Assembly (NCBI GenBank): GCA_945982465.1
Contig: CAMFSB010000123.1
Span: 1 to 5,612, forward strand
Source of the DNA: an uncultured Faecalibacterium sp.
GTDB taxonomy: Bacteria; Bacillota; Clostridia; Oscillospirales; Ruminococcaceae
DNA: 5,612 nucleotides
Direction: 5' to 3'
In this document: in pieces, positions 1 through 5,612 of the stretch
How positions within the stretch are numbered: the stretch's first letter is position 1
Layout: each line of letters starts with the position of its first letter
Made by a program: the position numbers and the translations under genes
Notes under the pieces: generated by a model
Told to the model about the DNA's origin: nothing
What the model saw: the letters and a program-made list of their open reading frames with translations, nothing else
The model's database searches: none

Positions 1-1055
1 TCCATCGGCAGCACGTTCAGCCCGTCGCTGCCCTTGGCGGTGGTAAAGGCGCAGGTGGTTTTCATCATGGCGGCCGCCGCCGGGCTGATGGCCGGCATCA
101 GCTTTTTCACCAGCGGGCCGAACAGCCACAGATTGGCAAAGATCAGCTTCATGCCAAACACCATGTTGGGCGCAAGGCGGGTGAACATCTCGCGCACCGC
201 CGGGCTGATCTGCACGCGGAACGGGTCGTGCTTTTCCATGTCCTGCACAAAGCCCGCCAGCCGCGGCAGCGGCGTATTTTTGCCGGGGGCGCTGGCGTGG
301 CCGCCGCTGCCGTGGGCAATGAACTTTACGTCGCCGTAGCCCTTTTCCAGCACGCCCACCATGGCGTAGCGGCCCTTAACGCCGCTGATGGGCTCCTGCA
401 GGATCATGCCGCCCTCGTCCATCAGCATGCCCAGGTGAACGCCGTGCTCCTTGAGCCAGGCCACAATGGCAGGGGCACTGGGGCCGCTCCATTCCTCGGT
501 GCAGCTGCTGGTGATGTACACATCAGTCTCGGGCTGCCAGCCGGCGGCCAGCAGCTCTTCCAGCGCCTGAAACTCACAGAACAGGCTGCCCTTGGTATCC
601 ACCGTGCCGCGGCCCCACACCCGGCCCTCGGCGTCGATATCGCCGCTGAACGGGGCGTGCTCCCACCCTTCGGGCGGGGCGGCCACCACGTCGTGATGGC
701 TCATCAGCAGGATCGGCTCGCCCTTGGGCGTGCCGGCGGCAGGCAGCCGCACGATCAGGCCGTCGCCGGGGTGGTACTGCTCGCACCGGGCGAACACATG
801 GGGGAACAGCTCCGGCAGGCTTTGCTGAAAGCTGCGGAACTTGGTGCGGTCGGGGTCAAAGCGGCTGGAGACAGTCTCCTGCCGCACCATGGCCGAAAGC
901 GTCTGCGCGTAGGCGGCCGCCCGGTCCGGGTCGACCGGGGGCGGGGCGGCGTTCAGCGCCGCAGTGGGCTTGAGCAGGGCCGCGCGCACCGCGGCGGCGG
1001 CCAGCAAAACAGCCAGGATCAACAGCAGAACAAGCAGGATCTTCAGCAGGATCAT
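1..1055 (-). CDS. Membrane-anchored M20 family metallopeptidase (CPS1/PM20D1-like), C-terminus outside window
   Basis: Zinc-dependent M20 amidohydrolase/peptidase; the family cleaves dipeptides, C-terminal residues or N-acyl-amino acids. The frame is open for 351 codons from the ATG at 1055 and runs off the window edge. Seen in the translation: an uninterrupted hydrophobic segment at residues 1-22 (signal anchor; no clear signal-peptidase site), then the M20 metal motif SHHDVV (H120, D122), GRGTVDTKG with the metal-bridging D153, the catalytic/metal Glu pair TEEWSG (E187, E188), MDEGG (D213, metal ligand region), and GGHASAP (H253) opening the dimerisation/lid domain. NVLPM at residues 347-351 is typical of the lid domain's end. 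The last metal-binding His would lie outside. The ATG overlaps the upstream gene's stop as ATGA, so translational coupling is likely; the nearest SD (AAAGGAG, 1069-1075) is rather far, 13 nt. The N-terminal anchor and overall pattern match yeast CPS1 and PM20D1-like proteins. Family call is firm; substrate is unknown. Confidence 0.93.
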   Translation of the reverse strand, partial: MILLKILLVLLLILAVLLAAAAVRAALLKPTAALNAAPPPVDPDRAAAYAQTLSAMVRQETVSSRFDPDRTKFRSFQQSLPELFPHVFARCEQYHPGDGLIVRLPAAGTPKGEPILLMSHHDVVAAPPEGWEHAPFSGDIDAEGRVWGRGTVDTKGSLFCEFQALEELLAAGWQPETDVYITSSCTEEWSGPSAPAIVAWLKEHGVHLGMLMDEGGMILQEPISGVKGRYAMVGVLEKGYGDVKFIAHGSGGHASAPGKNTPLPRLAGFVQDMEKHDPFRVQISPAVREMFTRLAPNMVFGMKLIFANLWLFGPLVKKLMPAISPAAAAMMKTTCAFTTAKGSDGLNVLPM

Positions 1056-1762
1056 TCGTTTTCAAGCGCTCCTTTCCTATAAAACACCCAGGCGACGGCG
1101 ATGGTCAGCCCGCCGATCACGATCAGCAGAACGCTGGTCTGGCGGATCAGCGCGGGAACCAGGATGCACACCGCGCTGGAAAGCACCAGCGGAATGGCGG
1201 CGAACTTTTTGCCCTTGAGGAAATACTTCAGCCCCAGCGCGCCGAACAAAGCGGGCACCACGTTGTCAAACGCGGGGATCAGCACCGGGTTTTCCAGCAC
1301 AGGCTGCAGCGGCTGCAGCAGCAGCACACCCAGCGCCAGGATCAGCACGGTCACCAGCGAACTGGTGGCCACCGACAGCGTGGAGATCACCTCGTTTTCC
1401 GGCGTGCCCACGCGGGCGTCGGCCATCTCGCGCGCGTTGACGGCGCAGGGGATCTTCAGATTGCTCAGGTTGCCGGTGATAAAGCTGAGGTAGCTGGCGC
1501 CGCTGCCCAGCATGGGCACGTAGATCAGATACTCCACCAGGCTGGTGGGGTAATAGATGATCGCCACATTGAAAAAGCCTTTCCAGAACACGTTCAAATC
1601 CGGCATGGTGTCCAGCACAAGGCCCATGGCAAACGGCAGCGTCAGTAGCAAAAACAGGTTCCATGCCAGCCAGAGCCGCCCCTGCCGGTGCATCCCGGCG
1701 GTATACTGCTCAAACCAGCGCTGCTTTTCCTGCGGGGTCATCGGTCGGTCCGTTGCATTCAT
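1052..1762 (-). CDS. Conserved multi-spanning membrane protein of unknown function
   Basis: A 236-residue integral membrane protein whose function I cannot name. After a polar, charged N-terminus (about residues 1-28) come hydrophobic segments near 30-51, 60-82, 128-150, 163-182 (weaker), 187-206 and 208-227, i.e. about five to six membrane spans. A glycine/serine-rich stretch, GSGASYLSFITGNLSNLK (86-103), followed by PCAVNARE (105-112) and GTPENEVISTLSVATSS (119-135), looks like the conserved core and might be a re-entrant or substrate-binding loop. The ATG at 1762 has a good SD (GGGAGGG, 1771-1777) 8 nt upstream. It begins 16 nt after the DUF5058-like gene and its TGA overlaps the start of the M20 peptidase gene, so the three are almost certainly one operon. 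Inference: it is the partner subunit of the DUF5058-like protein in a two-component permease. A channel or accessory role is equally open. Confidence 0.8.
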   Translation of the reverse strand: MNATDRPMTPQEKQRWFEQYTAGMHRQGRLWLAWNLFLLLTLPFAMGLVLDTMPDLNVFWKGFFNVAIIYYPTSLVEYLIYVPMLGSGASYLSFITGNLSNLKIPCAVNAREMADARVGTPENEVISTLSVATSSLVTVLILALGVLLLQPLQPVLENPVLIPAFDNVVPALFGALGLKYFLKGKKFAAIPLVLSSAVCILVPALIRQTSVLLIVIGGLTIAVAWVFYRKGALENE

Positions 1763-1778
1763 ACCATCATCCCTCCCG

Positions 1779-2522
1779 TCACAAAATCTGGTTCAGGCCC
1801 ACGGCCGCCGCCATGGCCGCCAGCATGCTCACGGCCAGATCAAAATTTTCCAGCCAGCGGACGGCGCATTTGCGCTCCAGCACCTCGCACAGAGCCATCA
1901 CGGCCGCCGCGGCCAGAGCCGTCAGCAGGGGCAGCCAGCTGTCTTGCGCCGCGCTGCCCACATAGCTGCCGATGTACGCGGCGCACATGCCCACGAACAT
2001 GGCGATCATGGCCCAGTCGCCAAAGCTCTTGCGCGTGCTGTGCACGGCGTCCGGCTTTTTTTGGCCCAGCTTTTTGGTGTAGGCTTTCAGGGTGAACAGG
2101 CAGCACAGCGCGCCGCCCAGAATGCCGGCGGTCATCACCAGCGCGATGGTCACATAGGCCTGCGGCGTCATTTCGGCGATCTTCAGCCCCGAAAGGCCGA
2201 TGCCGGTGGCGGCGATCTGCGCCACGTTTACTTCATACTGCAGGTTGCCGATGACCGACAAACGCAGCCAGGGCAGCGGAATGCCCAAACTGCCCGAAAG
2301 CGCCACCACGCCCAGCAGGATGCTTACCGCCGGCAGCACCGTAAAGGTGGCGCTGGAAACGACCGCTTTTTTCAGCACGGCCTTGTCCATGCCCAGCTTT
2401 ACGCCGGCGCGCCAGCTTTTGACCAAAAAGAACACGCACATGGCCGCCACCGAAGCGATCACCACGCCCACCAGAGCGTACAGCACAGGTGCGTTCAGCC
2501 GGCTCAGAAACTCATTTTCCAA
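1779..2522 (-). CDS. DUF5058-like multi-spanning membrane protein
   Basis: A 247-residue integral membrane protein resembling, from memory, the Firmicutes DUF5058 family (~240 residues, function unknown). Supporting pattern: an N-terminal span (12-34), a SWRAGVKLGM-type cytoplasmic linker (36-45), LKKAVVSSATFTVLPAVSIL (50-69), then PLPWLRLSVIGNLQYE (82-97), which are positions I recall as the family's conserved core. Further spans lie near 122-146, 168-190, 195-213 and 226-245. A basic hydrophilic loop (147-165) separates the two halves. The start is TTG at 2522: it is the only initiator preceded by a suitable SD (AAGGGGGG, 2529-2536, 6-nt spacing), and the next in-frame Met (residue 28) would delete the first span; the nearby ATG at 2515 is in another frame and stops at once. 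It heads the operon with the second membrane protein and the M20 peptidase, and its SD sits 2 nt behind a terminator T-run. A transport role is inference from the context. Confidence 0.83.
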   Translation of the reverse strand: MENEFLSRLNAPVLYALVGVVIASVAAMCVFFLVKSWRAGVKLGMDKAVLKKAVVSSATFTVLPAVSILLGVVALSGSLGIPLPWLRLSVIGNLQYEVNVAQIAATGIGLSGLKIAEMTPQAYVTIALVMTAGILGGALCCLFTLKAYTKKLGQKKPDAVHSTRKSFGDWAMIAMFVGMCAAYIGSYVGSAAQDSWLPLLTALAAAAVMALCEVLERKCAVRWLENFDLAVSMLAAMAAAVGLNQIL

Positions 2523-2528
2523 AAAAAT

Positions 2529-2536
2529 CCCCCCTT
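2529..2536 (-). promoter_or_regulatory. Shine-Dalgarno that fixes the TTG start of the DUF5058-like gene
   Basis: AAGGGGGG lies 6 nt before the TTG at 2522, separated by ATTTTT. It is the only SD-like stretch near an in-frame initiator of this gene. The site begins 2 nt after the T-run of the upstream terminator hairpin, so folding of that hairpin or its 3' flank could also affect ribosome access. Confidence 0.7.
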
Positions 2537-2538
2537 GT

Positions 2539-2588
2539 AAAAAGGCAAAGGCGGCACCGGCCCGCCCGCGCCGCGTCCCGCCTTTTGG
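2539..2588 (-). terminator. Intrinsic terminator, possibly an attenuator, just before the DUF5058-like gene
   Basis: On the minus strand AAAGGCGG (2585-2578) pairs perfectly over 8 bp with CCGCCTTT (2554-2547). A small inner stem (CGGC/GCCG, 2570-2573 with 2558-2561) is possible, and a TTTTT run follows at 2543-2539. An A-tract precedes the stem (AAAA at 2586-2583), and an alternative register pairs AAAAGGC (2586-2580) with GCCTTTT (2546-2540). It would end transcripts coming from galT. Because only 2 nt separate the T-run from the SD of the next gene, there is no room for a promoter between them, so the downstream operon must be read through it; this suggests a regulated attenuator. The + strand reading has four Ts after the stem, so it could act weakly in both directions, but no + strand gene is present. 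Confidence 0.55.
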
Positions 2589-2597
2589 TACCGGCGC

Positions 2598-2626
2598 CCT
2601 CTAGCACGCAGCGGGCCGTGGTTCAA
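2598..2626 (-). promoter_or_regulatory. Possible promoter for the membrane-protein/peptidase operon
   Basis: On the minus strand TTGAAC (2626-2621) and TAGAGG (2603-2598) are separated by exactly 17 bp, and the -10 is preceded by TG at 2606-2605, an extended -10 arrangement (TGCTAGAGG). The -35 keeps TTGA; the -10 keeps only T1, A2 and A4. Initiation about 7 nt downstream, near 2591, would put the terminator hairpin at the very start of the leader. The match is modest and rests on spacing; it is the best candidate seen in this GC-rich gap. Confidence 0.3.
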
Positions 2627-2637
2627 TGCCGCCCGGC

Positions 2638-2670
2638 GCCGCGGGCAGGCCAGCATGCCTCAGCCGCGGC
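2638..2670. repeat. Inverted repeat with inner stem
   Basis: GCCGCGG (2638-2644) pairs with CCGCGGC (2664-2670) over 7 bp, and inside it AGGC (2647-2650) pairs with GCCT (2657-2660) around a 6-nt loop. No T-run follows on either side, so it is not a terminator by itself. It could be a structured piece of the galT 3' trailer or of a leader. Confidence 0.5.
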
Positions 2671-2676
2671 AGGGCA

Positions 2677-2693
2677 GCGGGCAGGCAGCCCGC
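2677..2693. repeat. Short perfect hairpin
   Basis: GCGGGC (2677-2682) and GCCCGC (2688-2693) form a 6-bp perfect stem with a 5-nt loop (AGGCA). Its left arm belongs to GCGGGCAGGC, which is also present at 2641-2650, so the two hairpins share sequence and could pair in alternative ways. Confidence 0.4.
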
Positions 2694-2727
2694 CCGCCCC
2701 GGCATCGCGGAGCGCCGCCGCCCCAGC

Positions 2728-2746
2728 GCCGCCGATCAGCGGCGGC
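2728..2746. repeat. Perfect 7-bp hairpin directly after galT
   Basis: GCCGCCG (2728-2734) and CGGCGGC (2740-2746) form an all-GC 7-bp stem with a 5-nt loop. It starts 13 nt after the galT stop codon on the minus strand. There is no T-run, so it may protect or trim the gal mRNA 3' end rather than terminate. Confidence 0.5.
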
Positions 2747-2759
2747 AGGGCAGGCAGGG

Positions 2760-4256
2760 TCACACGCTGGCCAAAAAGCGTGCAAACCCGGCCCGGCCGG
2801 CTTCGTCGTCCTTGTACACGCCCGCATCGGCCAGCACCTGCGCGAACACATGGCCAACCTCCTGCTGTACAATGGCGTGCACGTTTTCGGCGCACAGCTC
2901 CGGGTGTCGGGCCGCTACCTCCGCGGCCCATTCCGCATGCGAAGCGATGGCGGCAGGGTACTGCCCGGCGGGCAGACGGTCGAGCAGAGCGGTTTCTACC
3001 TGGGCCAGCTCGGCTTTCAGGCGGCTGGGCAACACGGCCAGGCCCATCACCTCGATCAGGCCGATGTTTTCCTTTTTAATGTGGTGCAGCCTGGCATGGG
3101 GGTGGAACACACCCAGCGGATGCTCGGCGGTGGTGATGTTGTTGCGCAGCACCAGATCCAACTCAAACAGCTCGCCGCGCTTGCGGGCGATGGGGGTGAT
3201 GGTGTTGTGCGGTTCGCCGTCGGTTTCCGCGAAAATGAAGCAGCTCTCGTCGCTGTAGCCGCGCCAGGCGGTCAGGATCCTGTCTGCCAGCTCCACCAGG
3301 CGCTCGTCATCGGCGCAGGCCAGGCGGATGACGCTCATGGGCCATTTCACAATGCCGGCGCTCACATCCTCGAAACCCTGGAAAGTAAAGGTGCTTTCCA
3401 GCGGAGCCTTGGCCATGGCAAACTCGTAGCAGCCGCCCTGGAAGTGATCGTGGCTCAGAATGCTGCCGCCCACAATGGGCAGATCGGCGTTGGAGCCGAC
3501 AAAATAGTGGGGGAACTGGGCCACAAAGTCCAGCAGTTTGCGGAAGGTGGCCCGTTCGATCTTCATGGGGGTATGCTGGCTGTTGAACACAATGCAGTGC
3601 TCGTTGTAGTACACATACGGGCTGTACTGGAAGCACCAGTCACTGTCGTTGATGGTCACCGGGATGATGCGGTGGTTTTCGCGGGCGGGATGGTTCATGC
3701 GGCCCGCGTAGCCCTCGTTTTCCATGCACAGCTGGCATTTGGGGTAGCTGCTCTGGGGGGCGTTTTTCGCCGCGGCGATGGCCTTGGGGTCCTTCTCGGG
3801 CTTGGACAGGTTCACCGTGATGTCCAGTGCGCCGTAGGGCGTTTCGGTCACCCACTTCAGGTCGCGCCTGACGCGGTAGCGGCGGATGTAGTCGGTGTCC
3901 TGGCTGAACTGATAGAACCAGTCGGTGGCGGCCTTGGGGCCTTCGGTGTCGTAGCGCTCGTAGAAGTTGGCGCGCACAATGCTGGGCCGCGGGGTCAGCA
4001 CACCCATCAGCTTGGTGTCAAACAGGTCGCGGGCGGTGATGTTGTCCTCGCAGACGCCGCGGGCCACTGCGTCATCGACCAGACAAGTCAAAATGCTTTC
4101 CAGATCGATGTAGGGGCAGTCATCCTCCGGCTGGTCAAAGCTGTCCAGCTCCAGTACCATCAAAAGCTGGTTGCGGATGTAAATTTCGTCCTCGGGCAGG
4201 ATCAGCCCGGTGTCCAGCCCATAATTGACAAGCTGCTGAATGAAGCGGGAGATCAC
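2760..4256 (-). CDS. galT: UDP-glucose--hexose-1-phosphate uridylyltransferase, class 2
   Basis: Second Leloir enzyme: transfers UMP from UDP-glucose to galactose-1-phosphate, giving UDP-galactose and glucose-1-phosphate; cytosolic. The 498-residue length fits the Firmicutes class-2 GalT (about 490-500 residues) rather than the ~350-residue E. coli type. Visible signatures: the CxxC pair YPKCQLCMENEG (C174, C177), HPARENHR, YYNEHCIVFN, and GGSILSHDHFQGG, whose HDHFQ (269-273) fits the HxHxQ active-site pattern with H271 the likely uridylylated histidine. I chose the GTG at 4256 because it overlaps the galK stop as GTGA and has a strong SD (GGGAGG, within 4266-4271) 9 nt upstream; an extended start at 4298 would lie inside galK without support. 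It is the second gene of the galKT operon. The downstream flank holds hairpins and the terminator. No damage seen. Confidence 0.95.
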   Translation of the reverse strand: MISRFIQQLVNYGLDTGLILPEDEIYIRNQLLMVLELDSFDQPEDDCPYIDLESILTCLVDDAVARGVCEDNITARDLFDTKLMGVLTPRPSIVRANFYERYDTEGPKAATDWFYQFSQDTDYIRRYRVRRDLKWVTETPYGALDITVNLSKPEKDPKAIAAAKNAPQSSYPKCQLCMENEGYAGRMNHPARENHRIIPVTINDSDWCFQYSPYVYYNEHCIVFNSQHTPMKIERATFRKLLDFVAQFPHYFVGSNADLPIVGGSILSHDHFQGGCYEFAMAKAPLESTFTFQGFEDVSAGIVKWPMSVIRLACADDERLVELADRILTAWRGYSDESCFIFAETDGEPHNTITPIARKRGELFELDLVLRNNITTAEHPLGVFHPHARLHHIKKENIGLIEVMGLAVLPSRLKAELAQVETALLDRLPAGQYPAAIASHAEWAAEVAARHPELCAENVHAIVQQEVGHVFAQVLADAGVYKDDEAGRAGFARFLASV

Positions 4257-5539
4257 AGCTGCACACCTCCCTCGGGGCGGATGGAGAGCACATGGCACTT
4301 GCCCTCACCCAGTACGGCTTCGGTCTCGGCGCGGAACGCATCCAGCATGTCCAGCGGCACAAAGGCCTGGATGGTGCCTGCAAAGCCGCCGCCGTGCACA
4401 CGCACCGCGCCGCGGCCGCCCAGCGCCTGCTTAGCCACAGCCAGCGCCACCGCCACATCCTGATGCTCCTTATACCCGGCGGGGATCACGTTTTGCAGCA
4501 GCTCCCAGCTGCTGTTGCCGGATTCGGTCACCAGCCGCAAAAAGGTTTCAAAATCATTGGCACGCAGCGCCTCCACCTGCTGGGGCACACGGTCGTTGTC
4601 GGCATAAAAGTGGAACGCGCGCAGCACGGCCCGGTCGCCGCAGGCTTTGCGGCAGGCGGGCACGTTGGCCAGAAAATCCGCAAAGGGCACTTCGCGCAGC
4701 ACCTTGCCGCCGCACACGGCCGCCACGGCGCAGCAGTCGGCGGGGATGGCCGCGTACTCGTCGGTCAGGTCGGCGTGGTCAGCGCCGGAATCCAGAATGC
4801 ACAGCGCCAGGCCGGCCTTGGCAAAATCCACCGCAACAGGGGTCACGGCAGGGTGGTCTTTATCGGCAAAATCAATGGTAATGATGTTGCCCACGCTGGA
4901 GGCCATCTGATCCATCAGGCCGCAGGGCTTGCCGAAGTAGACATTCTCGGCCCACTGGCCGATCTGCGCGATCTCGATGGCCGATACCTTGGCGTCGCCC
5001 ATGAACAGCTCATTCAGGATGGTGCCGATCAGCACCTCGAACGCCGCCGAGGACGACACGCCGCTGCCCTTGGGCACGTTGGAGGCCACATACACATCCA
5101 GGCCGGTCAGCTTAGCGCCGCGCTGCACAAAGGCCGCGCAGGTGCCGCGCAGCAGGGCCATGGTGGTGTTTTCTTCTGCGGGCTTCTTTTCCAGGTCGGC
5201 AAGGGGAGGCACCCACAGGTCGTACCCCTCGCTCTGCCCGCGCAGTTCGCCGCAACCGGTTTCAGCCACGGCGGCGATCATGTCGATGTTCACGCTGCCG
5301 GCCAGCACGCGGCCGCGCTGGTGATCCGTGGGGTTGCCGCCGATCTCGGTGCGGACCGGGGCGCTGAACAGGGCGGCTTCGGCATGGGGGCCGAAGGTGG
5401 CATCCAGCCCGTCCAGCACGGCGGCGTAGCGGGCGGCATGAGCCGCGGCCTGGACGGTGCCGCAGCAGTACAGCCGGCACAGGCGCTGCTCGTAGGCGCC
5501 GGCGGCAAGCTGCTCTTTCAGAATGGAAAGTTTTTTCAT
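4253..5539 (-). CDS. galK: Galactokinase (GHMP kinase family, Clostridia type)
   Basis: First Leloir enzyme: phosphorylates alpha-D-galactose with ATP to galactose-1-phosphate; cytosolic. The 428-residue protein has the three GHMP/galactokinase motifs in order: sugar-binding motif 1 as RTEIGGNPTDHQRG (R63 to G76), the ATP phosphate-binding PKGSGVSSSA (156-165), and motif 3 HGGGFAGT (G383-T389). D210 in GLMDQMASS is the expected catalytic base. It has about 30 more residues before motif 1 than E. coli GalK, as I recall for many Clostridia members. Motif 1 departs from the usual pattern (V62 for Gly, P70 for His), so specificity deserves a check. Start: the ATG at 5539 has AAGGAG (5550-5555) 10 nt upstream; an in-frame GTG at 5602 would add 21 residues but would put the SD inside the gene. 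It overlaps galT by 4 bp, which strongly supports the galactose role. Confidence 0.92.
   Translation of the reverse strand: MKKLSILKEQLAAGAYEQRLCRLYCCGTVQAAAHAARYAAVLDGLDATFGPHAEAALFSAPVRTEIGGNPTDHQRGRVLAGSVNIDMIAAVAETGCGELRGQSEGYDLWVPPLADLEKKPAEENTTMALLRGTCAAFVQRGAKLTGLDVYVASNVPKGSGVSSSAAFEVLIGTILNELFMGDAKVSAIEIAQIGQWAENVYFGKPCGLMDQMASSVGNIITIDFADKDHPAVTPVAVDFAKAGLALCILDSGADHADLTDEYAAIPADCCAVAAVCGGKVLREVPFADFLANVPACRKACGDRAVLRAFHFYADNDRVPQQVEALRANDFETFLRLVTESGNSSWELLQNVIPAGYKEHQDVAVALAVAKQALGGRGAVRVHGGGFAGTIQAFVPLDMLDAFRAETEAVLGEGKCHVLSIRPEGGVQL
4266..4271 (-). promoter_or_regulatory. Shine-Dalgarno of galT that fixes its GTG start
   Basis: GGGAGG lies inside the last codons of galK, 9 nt before the GTG at 4256. 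It supports that start, with the 4-bp GTGA overlap, over the longer reading frame. Confidence 0.75.
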
Positions 5540-5583
5540 AAGCACTGCACTCCTTCTCTCAAAACGGGCGTGTTCTAACTTAG

Positions 5584-5612
5584 ATAATAAAGAAAAGTCC
5601 ACAGAAAAGACA
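5584..5612 (-). promoter_or_regulatory. Possible galK promoter (-10 element, weak -35)
   Basis: The sequence upstream of galK turns sharply AT-rich compared with the coding DNA. On the minus strand TATTAT (5589-5584) matches the -10 consensus in five of six positions, about 45 nt before the ATG. With a 17-bp spacer the -35 would be TGTCTT (5612-5607), a poor match at the very window edge. An operator cannot be judged because the upstream region is cut off. Confidence 0.35.

Larger units (their letters stand above)
2666..2753. repeat. 12-bp direct repeat pair
   Basis: GCGGCAGGGCAG occurs at 2666-2677 and again at 2742-2753. In both places its first bases are the 3' arm of a hairpin (CCGCGGC or CGGCGGC). 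Given the low sequence complexity of the region, this may be slippage-derived rather than functional. Confidence 0.45.
2523..2759. other. GC-rich intergenic region with several hairpins between galT and the membrane-protein operon
   Basis: This 237-bp gap is the only sizeable non-coding stretch. Besides the terminator, the candidate promoter and the SD listed separately, it holds three further inverted repeats (2638-2670, 2677-2693, 2728-2746) and short direct repeats. No convincing small ORF with an SD was found in it on either strand. Confidence 0.8.

Noticed and set aside
228..1082. Open + strand frame of 284 codons opposite the M20 gene
   Set aside because: The minus-strand frame holds every M20 metal-site motif; the + frame gives a His/Gln/Gly-rich product typical of antisense GC-rich DNA.
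1557..2540. Open + strand frame of 327 codons opposite both membrane-protein genes
   Set aside because: It crosses two minus-strand genes and their spacer, its product is full of His, Gln and Arg, and it has no SD.
2520..2545. A promoter between the terminator T-run and the DUF5058-like gene (TACAAG as -10)
   Set aside because: Transcription would start within the SD, leaving no ribosome binding site, and no -35 lies at proper distance.
2655..4463. Long open frame of about 600 codons on the + strand, opposite galT
   Set aside because: It is antisense to galT across its whole length. The translation is His/Gly/Ala/Gln-rich without domains, as expected for the opposite strand of GC-rich codon-biased genes, and galT has clear family motifs.
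4292..5578. Open frame of 428 codons on the + strand, opposite galK
   Set aside because: Mirror of galK in GC-rich DNA; low-complexity HGG/AAG-rich product, no SD and no recognisable domain, while galK carries all three GHMP motifs.
5540..5602. N-terminal extension of galK from the GTG at 5602
   Set aside because: The SD AAGGAG sits 10 nt before the ATG at 5539, and the extension covers the AT-rich candidate promoter.
1..5612. Horizontal transfer, mobile elements, CRISPR or RNA genes
   Set aside because: Base composition and codon use look even across the five genes, and no transposase, tRNA-like fold, regularly spaced repeats or integration-site structure was seen.

Overview
The window is an ordinary GC-rich bacterial chromosome segment in which all five genes lie on the minus strand. 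They are packed tightly, with 4-bp stop/start overlaps (ATGA, GTGA) and Shine-Dalgarno sequences of the GGAGG type. High GC, a class-2 galT of the Firmicutes type, a Clostridia-style ~430-residue galactokinase and a DUF5058-like membrane protein together suggest a high-GC Clostridia, probably Oscillospiraceae/Ruminococcaceae of the gut (Faecalibacterium, Gemmiger or Subdoligranulum kind). The family and genus level is inference.

Read in the direction of transcription (from high to low coordinates), the first module is the Leloir pair galK (5539-4253) and galT (4256-2760). The two genes overlap by 4 bp and are surely co-transcribed. GalK makes galactose-1-phosphate and GalT exchanges it with UDP-glucose to give UDP-galactose and glucose-1-phosphate. 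No galE, galM, sugar transporter or regulator is in the window; the region upstream of galK is cut off after about 70 bases.

A 237-bp non-coding gap (2523-2759) follows. It is extremely GC-rich and full of inverted repeats. It ends in a classic A-tract/GC-stem/T-tract terminator whose T-run stops only 2 nt before the Shine-Dalgarno of the next gene, and a possible promoter lies just upstream of the hairpin. This layout suggests transcriptional attenuation of the second module and is the most interesting point of the window.

The second module has three genes: a DUF5058-like multi-spanning membrane protein (2522-1779, TTG start), a second small multi-spanning membrane protein (1762-1052), and a membrane-anchored M20 metallopeptidase of the CPS1/PM20D1 type (1055 to beyond base 1, C-terminus missing). 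Spacing of 16 nt and then a 4-bp overlap argues for one operon. A reasonable inference is that the two membrane proteins form a transporter or channel that works with the peptidase on a peptide or N-acyl-amino-acid substrate, but no substrate can be read from the sequence.

No RNA genes, mobile elements, CRISPR arrays or phage genes were seen.
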